A stretch of DNA of 6,198 nt from an uncultured Clostridia bacterium (lineage in GTDB: Bacteria > Bacillota > Clostridia > Christensenellales > Aristaeellaceae): contig CAMDVP010000181.1 in the NCBI GenBank assembly GCA_945877525.1, forward strand, positions 1 through 6,198, in the 5' to 3' direction. The translations under genes and the position numbers were made by a program. Positions 1 to 4,662 of this stretch are shown here, piece by piece. Each line of letters begins with the position of its first letter. Positions within the stretch are counted from its first letter, which is position 1. The notes under the pieces were generated by a model. It had not been told where the DNA came from. It made no database searches and saw only the letters and a list, made by a program, of their open reading frames with translations.

Positions 1-50
1 GACCCTCGCAAAAGAACAGCCCTGTGCCGGACTACCCGAGTGGGTGTCGA

Positions 51-149
51 GAGGGCCGAAGGCCCTTCGCAGGGTTTCCAAAGGGGCAGCGCCCCTTTGG
101 CGGGTTGTCAGGGCAGAGCCCTGACCGTGGTTCAGGGGCATAGCCCCTG
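51..149 (-). repeat. Array of four GC-rich triloop hairpins just downstream of serC
   Basis: Four short inverted repeats lie side by side, each with a 3-nt loop: 133-139/143-149 (CAGGGGC arms), 107-114/118-125 (GTCAGGGC arms), 78-87/91-100 (CCAAAGGGGC arms, 10 bp) and 52-57/61-66 (AGGGCC arms). Read on the minus strand, the first three are each followed by a short AACC- or AAACC-containing spacer, so they look like diverged units of one palindromic repeat. The first arm begins 1 nt after the serC stop codon. There is no T-tract, so this is not a standard intrinsic terminator, though it could stabilise or help end the serC transcript. I know of similar short palindromes scattered through Clostridia genomes (knowledge from memory); the family name is unknown to me. 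The remaining bases 1-50 hold only a weak 4-bp hairpin at 34-45. Confidence 0.75.
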
Positions 150-150
150 C

Positions 151-1227
151 TCACGCTTTCTCCGCTTCAAACTGCTTCATGAAATTGACGAGCTTCACGA
201 CGCCTTCGCGGGGCATGGCGTTGTAGATGCTGGCGCGCATGCCGCCGACGGTGCGGTGGCCCTTGAGGTTGACCAGCCCCTGGGCTGCAGCCGCCTTGAC
301 AAAGGCGGCATCCTTGTCGGGGTCGCCAGTGACGAAGGTCACATTCATGCGGCTGCGGAATTCCCTCTGCGCGGTGGGCTTGAACAGGGCGCTGTTGTCC
401 AGGAAGTCGTAGAGCAGCGCGGCCTTTTCGATGTTGATCTTTTCCATCTCCGCCACGCCGCCCATGTCCTTCAGCCACTGGAAGGTCAACCCGGCCAGGT
501 AGATGCCGTAGGTGTTGGGGGTATTGTACATGCTGCCCGCCTTGGCCTGCACCTCCCAGTTCAGCAGCTTGGGGCAGATGGCCTTGGCCTGGCCCAGCAG
601 CTCCTTGCGGACAATCACCACGCACAGGCCGCTGGGGCCGATGTTCTTCTGGGCGCCGGCATAGATCACGCCGAACTTCGTCACATCCATGACCTCGGAG
701 AGAATCATGCTGCTGGCATCAGTCACCAGGGGAGCCTCGGTTTCCGGCAATTCCACATAGCGGGTGCCATAAATCGTGTTGTTGCTGGTGATGTGCACAT
801 AATCCGCATCGGGAGTGAAGGTGCCCTTGCGCCAGTCGGGGATATAGGTGTAGGTATCCTCCCGGCTGGAGGCAACGATGTTCACTTCTCCGTAGCGCTT
901 GGCTTCTTCTGCTGCCAGGTGGGCAAAGTTGCCGCTGTCAATATAGTCAGCCTTGCCATTCACCATCAGGTTCAGCGGGATAGCGGAAAACTGCTGCGTC
1001 GCGCCGCCCTGGAGGAACAGCACCTCATAGTCTTCCGGAATCGCCATCAATTCCCGCAGATCGGCCACAGCGCGGTCATAGATGTCGGTGTACATTTTGC
1101 TGCGGTGGCTCATTTCCATGACAGACATGCCTGTGTCACCGTAGCACAAAAGCTCCTTCTGCGCCCGTTCCAACACGGGCAGCGCCAGCATCGACGGCCC
1201 CGGAGAAAAATTGTATACCCGTTCCAT
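151..1227 (-). CDS. serC: Phosphoserine aminotransferase SerC
   Basis: This cytosolic PLP enzyme converts 3-phosphohydroxypyruvate plus glutamate to O-phosphoserine and 2-oxoglutarate, the second step of serine biosynthesis; it can also serve the analogous vitamin B6 step in some bacteria. The 358-aa product has the normal family length. Visible signatures are the N-terminal NFSPGPS, the His41-Arg42 pair in MSHRSK, FLQGGATQQF at 71-80, the PLP-contacting Asp170 in TDASS, the Schiff-base Lys194 in AGAQKNIGPSG, and the late HRTVGGMRAS phosphate-binding region. I start at ATG 1227 because GGGGAGG (1236-1242) sits 8 nt upstream; a GTG at 1230 in the same frame would add one residue and cannot be excluded. 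serC is often beside serA, but no serA is visible here: upstream is a 385-bp intergenic region and downstream a hairpin array. Identification is very secure. Confidence 0.97.
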   Translation of the reverse strand: MERVYNFSPGPSMLALPVLERAQKELLCYGDTGMSVMEMSHRSKMYTDIYDRAVADLRELMAIPEDYEVLFLQGGATQQFSAIPLNLMVNGKADYIDSGNFAHLAAEEAKRYGEVNIVASSREDTYTYIPDWRKGTFTPDADYVHITSNNTIYGTRYVELPETEAPLVTDASSMILSEVMDVTKFGVIYAGAQKNIGPSGLCVVIVRKELLGQAKAICPKLLNWEVQAKAGSMYNTPNTYGIYLAGLTFQWLKDMGGVAEMEKINIEKAALLYDFLDNSALFKPTAQREFRSRMNVTFVTGDPDKDAAFVKAAAAQGLVNLKGHRTVGGMRASIYNAMPREGVVKLVNFMKQFEAEKA

Positions 1228-1317
1228 CACATTTGCCTCCCCTATTGCACCGCTTCATTGCGGCTTATGATTCGGGACGTTTTTTGCCCGCCGGTCAATA
1301 ATTGAACCGCTATCCAT

Positions 1318-1346
1318 AGTATGCACGATAATCGAAGAAATTGCAA
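1318..1346 (-). promoter_or_regulatory. Candidate sigma-A promoter of serC
   Basis: On the minus strand TTGCAA (1341-1346) and CATACT (1318-1323) are separated by exactly 17 nt. Each hexamer matches 4 of 6 bases of the TTGACA/TATAAT consensus. Transcription from here would start near 1311 and give a leader of roughly 80 nt before serC. A weak -35 fits a promoter that depends on an activator, and a direct repeat sits directly upstream of it. Another TTGACC on the minus strand nearer the gene lacks a good -10 at proper spacing. Confidence 0.4.
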
Positions 1347-1348
1347 GG

Positions 1349-1368
1349 GGAAATACAGCGGAAATACA
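1349..1368 (-). promoter_or_regulatory. Phased 9-bp direct repeat abutting the serC -35 element
   Basis: The minus strand reads TGTATTTCC twice (1368-1360 and 1357-1349), separated by GC, giving an 11-bp period, about one helical turn. The second copy ends 2 nt before the proposed -35 hexamer at 1346. Two same-face half-sites just upstream of a weak -35 are the usual layout of an activator binding site. The binding protein cannot be named from sequence. A separate 12-bp palindrome (GTATG-TT-CATAC on the plus strand, 1379-1390) lies 10 bp further upstream and may belong to the same control region. Confidence 0.4.
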
Positions 1369-1431
1369 ATCTTTCTTTGTATGTTCATACTGTTCTCGCC
1401 TAAAACGATTGTTTTGCCAAAGGCAGAGTTT

Positions 1432-1476
1432 TCGCGCCTGCGGGCGCGACCAAAGGGCTTTCCGATCGCCCTTTGG
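1432..1476 (+). repeat. Two-hairpin repeat, inverted relative of the array beyond serC
   Basis: Two adjacent inverted repeats occur here: TCGCGCC/GGCGCGA (1432-1438/1443-1449) and CCAAAGGGC/GCCCTTTGG (1450-1458/1468-1476, 9 bp with a 9-nt loop). The plus-strand bases CCCTTTGGAAACC (1469-1481) match exactly the minus strand of the 10-bp hairpin downstream of serC (88-100 region), so the two repeats form an inverted pair around the gene. A degenerate continuation (GGGG...TCCCTTT) follows to about 1499. No transposase or target duplication is visible. Confidence 0.65.
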
Positions 1477-1518
1477 AAACCTTCGGGGCCGTCCCTTTGA
1501 TGCTATGTTTTTAATGCA

Positions 1519-1543
1519 GCACAGTTTCAATACTGCACAGTAT
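1519..1543. promoter_or_regulatory. Operator-like palindrome with overlapping direct repeat
   Basis: ATACTG-CA-CAGTAT (1530-1543) is a perfect 14-bp palindrome. Its GCACAGT core recurs at 1519-1525, exactly 16 bp from the copy at 1535-1541. It lies just after the khpB terminator, about 300 bp before serC and upstream of the serC promoter candidate. The shape suits a dimeric DNA-binding protein, but no regulator or promoter can be tied to it, so this is only a structural call. Confidence 0.3.
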
Positions 1544-1562
1544 CAGGCAGATGGTTAGACAT

Positions 1563-1600
1563 AAAAATGTGGGCGGCAGCCACGTTGTGCTGCCGCCCAT
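1563..1600 (-). terminator. Intrinsic terminator of the rpmH/rnpA-khpB operon
   Basis: On the minus strand an 11-bp perfect GC-rich stem (1589-1599 with 1570-1580, arms TGGGCGGCAGC/GCTGCCGCCCA) with an 8-nt loop is followed after CA by five T residues (1567-1563). It begins 13 nt after the khpB stop codon. This is a textbook rho-independent terminator and marks the end of the operon, so mnmE and mnmG, which follow jag in many Bacillota, are not co-transcribed here. Confidence 0.92.
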
Positions 1601-1612
1601 ACGAAAGCGTAT

Positions 1613-2605
1613 TTACTTTCTCAGCGTAATGACCACATGACGGTTGGGTTCCTCGCCCTCGCTGTGGGTGTCCACGGCTTCGTTGCCCTGCAGAGCGCTG
1701 TGAATAATCCGACGCTCATAGGGATTCATGGGCTCCAGGCTCACCTTGCGGCCGGTCTTGACAGCGCGGTTGGCCATGCGATTGGCCAGGCGAACCAGGG
1801 TGTCCTCTCGCTTGGCGCGGTAGTTCTCGGTGTCCAGGGTCACGCGGGTGTAGCTTTCCTGCCCGCGGTTGATTTTCAGGCTGGTCAGGTACTGCAGGGC
1901 ATCCAGGGTTTCGCCCCTGCGGCCGATGAGGATGCCCAGGGTATCGCCGGTCATCTTCACAAAGACGTTGCCCTCCGCATCGTTGCCCACAGCCACATCA
2001 ACCTCCACCCCCATCAGGTGGGTCAGCTCCTTCAGGAAGGACTGCGCCTTGCCGGCGGCGGAATCAGGCGCCACCTGATCATTCTCCAGCATGGTCACCA
2101 CCGGCTTTTCGATGGGCTTCGCAGGGGCCTTGGGCGGCAGGGGCTTTTTCTCCTGCTCCGGCTTTTCCGCCTTGGGCTGCTTGGGCGCGCGGGGCTGCTT
2201 CGGGGGCCGGGGCGCATCAGACTCAGCCTTCTTCTCCTGGCGGGCAGGCTTTTCGGCCTTTTCAGTCTTCTCAGGCTTTTCGGAGCGAGCGGGCTTTTCG
2301 GCCTTCTCGGGCCTGGGCTCGGCGGAACGGGCCTCGGCAGCCTTGGGTGCTTCGGGCTTGCGCGCAGGCTTCTCAGGCTTCTTCTCGGCAGGCTTGTTCT
2401 CCGTCAGGGAGGCCATGATGTCCTCCTCTGTTTCCTTCATGGTCAGGCGTACCTTGGCCTGGCGAGAGCCAAACAGACCGAACAGGCCCTTGCTGCCCTC
2501 GTCGATAATATCCACCGTCACGTCGCTGATGGACGCGCCCAGAGCCTCCAGGCCGGCAGAGATGGCTTCTTCAATGGTCTTGGCGGATGATTCGTAGGTT
2601 CTCAT
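1613..2605 (-). CDS. khpB: RNA-binding protein KhpB (Jag/EloR, SpoIIIJ-associated)
   Basis: This is a cytosolic single-strand RNA-binding protein of the Jag family; in streptococci KhpB/EloR works with KhpA and affects cell elongation and division (family knowledge). The 330-aa product shows a Jag-N domain at 1-57 with the KGLFGLFG motif at 39-46, a low-complexity Lys/Glu/Pro/Ala linker at about 70-170, a KH domain at about 185-255 with GRRG at 228-231, and an R3H domain with Arg298-x3-His302 and the closing SEGEEPNRHVVI. B. subtilis Jag is near 208 aa, so the linker accounts for the extra length. I start at ATG 2605: it overlaps the yidC stop as ATGA, has GGAGGG 9 nt upstream, and begins exactly at the Jag-N domain; the open frame reaching 2674 is within yidC. 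It is the last gene before a strong terminator. Confidence 0.95.
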   Translation of the reverse strand: MRTYESSAKTIEEAISAGLEALGASISDVTVDIIDEGSKGLFGLFGSRQAKVRLTMKETEEDIMASLTENKPAEKKPEKPARKPEAPKAAEARSAEPRPEKAEKPARSEKPEKTEKAEKPARQEKKAESDAPRPPKQPRAPKQPKAEKPEQEKKPLPPKAPAKPIEKPVVTMLENDQVAPDSAAGKAQSFLKELTHLMGVEVDVAVGNDAEGNVFVKMTGDTLGILIGRRGETLDALQYLTSLKINRGQESYTRVTLDTENYRAKREDTLVRLANRMANRAVKTGRKVSLEPMNPYERRIIHSALQGNEAVDTHSEGEEPNRHVVITLRK

Positions 2606-3609
2606 TTGATCTTTCCCTCCACAGTCGCTTGGGCATTCTTTTCCTTGCGATCCAGATACCAGTTGATAAGCCAATACTGTCCCACGGCAATCACGTTGCT
2701 CACGGCCCAGTAGAGGGCGAAGGCGGCGTTATAGCTGAAGCACAGCCACAGGCTGAACAGCGGGAAGAACCACTTCATGAAGGCGTTGGTGCCGCCGCTC
2801 TGCTGGTTGCCGTCGGAGGAGGGCTGCTGCATGCTGCTCATGACGAACTGGGTCACGGCGGACAGGATGGGCAGGATGAACAGGCCGTTGAACTCCTTCA
2901 TCACGCTGACGGTGGTGAAGATAAGGTTGAAGTTCCAGCCGGGCAGGGTTGCCACATGGGCGGCATAGTCGGGGTGGGCCGCCAGGGCGTTATATACGGC
3001 AGTGATGGTGCCCTGCAGGCTGGTGCCGAAGGACTCGTAGGAGATCACGGTACCGGTTGCGCTTTCCACCGCGCCGACGATCACATCCAGGGTTTCAGCC
3101 GGCAGGGCGGCGATGGCGCGCTGCCACACGTCGGCAGGAATCTGCTGCAGGCTGCTCAGGTCAGGCCAGCAGGCGGCAAAGGGGCTGTCGGGCATCCACA
3201 GGTTCTTCACCCACAGCCAGCCCTCCAGCACGGGCTCCTGGTTCTGCAGGATGGAGAACACCTGCTGCACCATCTGCTCGTTAGCCACCAGACGCATGGC
3301 GTTGAACATGGCAATCAGGATCGGAAAGGTCAGCAGCATGGGCAGGCAGGAGGAAAGGGGGTTGATGCCCTCCTTCTTGTACAGCTCGGCCGTCTTGGCA
3401 TTGAGCTTCTCCTTGTCATTGGCGTACTTCTTCTGCAGGGCCGTCAGCTGCGGCTGGATCCTGGTGGTTTTGCGCATGCTGACACGGCTCTTGTAGTCGA
3501 AGGGCATCAACACCAGCTTGATGAGCAGGGTGAAGATGATGATCGACCAGCCGTAGTTGCCGAAAACCATGTTGATACCGTCCAGGATGTTCTTGAGAAA
3601 TTGGCTCAT
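2602..3609 (-). CDS. yidC: Membrane protein insertase YidC (SpoIIIJ/Oxa1 family)
   Basis: YidC inserts and folds membrane proteins, alone or with SecYEG. The 335-aa product has five probable membrane segments: about 20-37, 88-106, 243-260, 277-292 and 294-313, with the charged cytoplasmic hairpin at 38-85 between the first two. Family signatures include NPLSSCLPMLLTFPILIA and the PAALSLYW-like NAAFALYW. Lys31 occupies the position of the conserved groove arginine (Arg366 in E. coli, Arg73 in B. subtilis SpoIIIJ); lysine there occurs in other clostridial homologues to my knowledge. No N-terminal signal peptide or lipobox cysteine is visible, unlike Bacillus YidC. About 100 residues (141-240) are inserted in the extracytoplasmic loop between segments 2 and 3. 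The start at 3609 has AGGAGGGAG within the end of yidD. It is 6 nt after yidD and overlaps khpB by 4 nt, so the genes are translationally coupled. Confidence 0.96.
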   Translation of the reverse strand: MSQFLKNILDGINMVFGNYGWSIIIFTLLIKLVLMPFDYKSRVSMRKTTRIQPQLTALQKKYANDKEKLNAKTAELYKKEGINPLSSCLPMLLTFPILIAMFNAMRLVANEQMVQQVFSILQNQEPVLEGWLWVKNLWMPDSPFAACWPDLSSLQQIPADVWQRAIAALPAETLDVIVGAVESATGTVISYESFGTSLQGTITAVYNALAAHPDYAAHVATLPGWNFNLIFTTVSVMKEFNGLFILPILSAVTQFVMSSMQQPSSDGNQQSGGTNAFMKWFFPLFSLWLCFSYNAAFALYWAVSNVIAVGQYWLINWYLDRKEKNAQATVEGKIK

Positions 3610-3615
3610 TCGGTT

Positions 3616-3861
3616 CTACTCCCTCCTTAAGATCAGGTTGGGATCCTCCGGCACCGGATCATATCCGCCCTTGGAAAAGGGATTGCATCGCAGAATCCGC
3701 CACAGCGCCATCCAGCCGCCCTTCCACGCGCCATAGCGCTCTATGGCGGTGACGGCGTACTGGGAGCAGGTGGGGATATAGCGGCAGCAGGGGCCCTTGC
3801 GCTTGTTGGGGCTGATGTTTCGGCGGTAGAAACGGATGCACGCAAGCATAAAACGCTTCAT
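3616..3861 (-). CDS. yidD: Membrane protein insertion efficiency factor YidD
   Basis: YidD is a small membrane-associated protein that assists YidC-dependent insertion (family knowledge from E. coli). The 81-aa product has the usual length and the full family signature: an N-terminal amphipathic stretch (MKRFMLACIRFYRRNISP), CRYIPTCSQYAVTAIERYG at 26-44 and RCNPFSKGGYDPVP at 58-71, with conserved Cys26, Cys32 and Cys59. I start at ATG 3861, which shares its A with the rnpA stop codon (TGATG) and thus suggests termination-reinitiation coupling; the open frame continues upstream inside rnpA, and Met5 (3849) is a less likely start. The gene lies in its canonical place between rnpA and yidC. Confidence 0.95.
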   Translation of the reverse strand: MKRFMLACIRFYRRNISPNKRKGPCCRYIPTCSQYAVTAIERYGAWKGGWMALWRILRCNPFSKGGYDPVPEDPNLILRRE

Positions 3862-4223
3862 CAGGCGCGATTCCCTTCTGTCCCAGCGGGCTGCTCCGCC
3901 CGGAATGCGGACTGTTTCTTCAGCAGATAGCGCACATCCCGCTGAAGGGACTGGAAGGTGGCCCCGGCGGCTGAGGGTCTGGCTACGATCACGTACAGCC
4001 CGTTTTTCACGTCCCCCAGATAGGGCCGGAAGCATTCGCGCAGGCGGCGCTTGACCTTATTGCGGGTCACAGCATTGCCCACCTTCTTGCTGACGGAAAA
4101 GCCGACCTGCAGCCCTCTGCCCTTGGCATAGAGCATGACCAGATCCCGACAGGCAACGCTCCGTCCGCGGCGGTACACGTACTGGAACGCCCTGTTTTTT
4201 TGCAGCCGATAACGTCTTTCCAT
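3861..4223 (-). CDS. rnpA: Ribonuclease P protein component RnpA
   Basis: RnpA is the protein cofactor of RNase P, which with its catalytic RNA removes 5' leaders from pre-tRNAs. The 120-aa product matches family length. It begins with the typical YRLQKNRAFQYVYRRG, has GFSVSKKVGNAV at 41-52 and the RNR signature RNKVKRRLRE at 54-63, followed by YVIVARP. I choose ATG 4223 because AAAAGGAT lies a few bases upstream and the family motif begins at once; in-frame ATGs at 4283 and 4358 would add non-homologous residues and overlap the terminator-like hairpin. It is 172 bp after rpmH, with a hairpin between them, and its stop overlaps the yidD start by one base. Confidence 0.95.
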   Translation of the reverse strand: MERRYRLQKNRAFQYVYRRGRSVACRDLVMLYAKGRGLQVGFSVSKKVGNAVTRNKVKRRLRECFRPYLGDVKNGLYVIVARPSAAGATFQSLQRDVRYLLKKQSAFRAEQPAGTEGNRA

Positions 4224-4312
4224 GGTGTCATCCTTTTCGGTGGCGGTGACGGGGAAATCTCCATAACGCGGGACGCAGGCCATGCTTCCCGGCCCGATCC
4301 CTCCTATGCAGG

Positions 4313-4355
4313 AAAAGCCCGCCCCACGGCGCGAAACGCGCTTCTGGGCGGGCTT
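4313..4355 (-). terminator. Terminator or attenuator hairpin between rpmH and rnpA
   Basis: On the minus strand AAGCCCGCCC (4355-4346) pairs perfectly with GGGCGGGCTT (4324-4315), followed by two more T residues (4314-4313), so the run of T is only four. The loop contains a second perfect hairpin, GCGCG-TTT-CGCGC (4341-4337/4333-4329). It starts 40 nt after the rpmH stop. The structure is strong but the U-tract short, so partial termination is likely. Because no convincing promoter appears in 4224-4312, readthrough would supply rnpA, yidD, yidC and khpB. Confidence 0.75.
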
Positions 4356-4395
4356 CATCCACAGGGCTCACGCAGGCGCGGCAGTCTGACCGAAA

Positions 4396-4530
4396 TCAGA
4401 CAGTCAGCTCCTTGCGGCCGCGGCGGCGGCGGGCTGCAAGCACCCGGCGGCCATTCTTGGTGGACATACGGGCACGGAAGCCGTGCACCTTGCTGCGCTG
4501 ACGCTTCTTGGGCTGATAGGTACGGAACAT
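4396..4530 (-). CDS. rpmH: 50S ribosomal protein L34
   Basis: L34 is a small basic protein of the large ribosomal subunit. The 44-aa product, too short for common ORF cut-offs, starts MFRTYQPKKRQRSKVHGF and continues with RMSTKNGRRVLAARRRRGRK, the near-invariant L34 pattern (QP-K-R-HGFRARM-T--GR-VL--RR-KGR). Length is typical (44-46 aa). A ribosome binding site GAGGAG lies 8 nt before the ATG, and a near-consensus promoter lies further upstream. Directly after it come a terminator-like hairpin and rnpA, the conserved partner of rpmH in most bacteria. The gene that normally lies on the other side, dnaA, is absent; a phosphoesterase gene takes its place. Confidence 0.97.
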   Translation of the reverse strand: MFRTYQPKKRQRSKVHGFRARMSTKNGRRVLAARRRRGRKELTV

Positions 4531-4557
4531 GGTCAACACTCCTCACAATTTCGTCAA

Positions 4558-4573
4558 TCGGACAAATGTCCGA
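4558..4573 (-). promoter_or_regulatory. Perfect palindrome in the rpmH leader
   Basis: TCGGAC-ATTT-GTCCGA on the minus strand forms a 6-bp stem with a 4-nt loop (the DNA dyad extends one more base pair each side of centre). It lies about 16 nt downstream of the predicted rpmH transcription start and about 17 nt before the ribosome binding site. It may be a 5'-leader hairpin stabilising or controlling the rpmH message, or a repressor operator; the sequence alone does not decide. Confidence 0.4.
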
Positions 4574-4595
4574 ATCGCTACAAAACAGCCTTTAT

Positions 4596-4624
4596 AGTAT
4601 ACCTTTTCCGGGCGGCATTGTCAA
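4596..4624 (-). promoter_or_regulatory. Strong sigma-A promoter of rpmH
   Basis: On the minus strand a perfect -35 TTGACA (4624-4619) is followed after exactly 17 nt by TATACT (4601-4596, 5 of 6). The predicted start is near 4589, giving a leader of about 59 nt. This is the best promoter in the window and fits a highly expressed ribosomal protein gene. The -35 overlaps a small palindrome CAAGC-C-GCTTG (4622-4632). It lies only about 40 bp beyond the end of the phosphoesterase gene, and no strong terminator separates them. Confidence 0.88.
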
Positions 4625-4662
4625 GCGGCTTGCGCGAATTTCTGCCCTTTTGCGGGAAAATC

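Larger units (their letters stand above)
1228..1612. other. Intergenic region between khpB and serC
   Basis: No credible gene lies in these 385 bp. In minus-strand order they hold the khpB terminator (1563-1600), an operator-like palindrome with a direct repeat (1519-1543), a hairpin repeat related to the array beyond serC (1432-1476), smaller palindromes at 1402-1415 and 1379-1390, a phased direct repeat (1349-1368), a weak sigma-A-like promoter (1318-1346) and the serC ribosome binding site (1236-1242). The part nearest serC (about 1261-1420) is noticeably more AT-rich than the surrounding genes, as expected for a promoter region. I looked for T-box (specifier/antiterminator) and riboswitch-like organisation and did not recognise any. 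Confidence 0.7.

Noticed and set aside
51..149. Possible CRISPR array
   Set aside because: The units are self-complementary hairpins with spacers of only 6-11 nt, not direct repeats with uniform 30-nt spacers.
40..1305. Long plus-strand open frame of 421 codons opposite serC
   Set aside because: It is the complement of serC; its sequence has no domain pattern, it runs through the hairpin array and its length follows from high GC content.
1255..1530. Minus-strand 91-codon open frame upstream of serC
   Set aside because: It spans the hairpin repeat, both regulatory repeats and the promoter candidate, has no ribosome binding site and resembles no family.
1637..2590. Plus-strand open frame of 317 codons opposite khpB, rich in Leu/Gly/Arg
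   Set aside because: It is a shadow of the K/E/P/A-rich linker and the KH-R3H domains; composition is extreme and there is no ribosome binding site.
2587..3630. Plus-strand open frame of 347 codons opposite yidC
   Set aside because: It is the antisense of an unambiguous YidC and shows no recognisable protein features.
3861..4358. Longer RnpA starting at 4358 or 4283
   Set aside because: The added residues match nothing in the family, would pass through the rpmH-rnpA hairpin, and a good ribosome binding site precedes 4223.
4355..4363. DnaA-box-like TCATCCACA next to rpmH
   Set aside because: It has one mismatch to TTATCCACA, stands alone without a cluster or AT-rich unwinding region, and does not indicate an origin.
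4355..4546. Minus-strand 63-codon frame over rpmH
   Set aside because: It is an out-of-frame shadow; rpmH itself uses the frame beginning at 4530.
4622..4660. Terminator for the phosphoesterase gene
   Set aside because: Only a weak CCC/GGG pairing and a 5-bp palindrome overlapping the rpmH -35 are present, with no usable T-tract.
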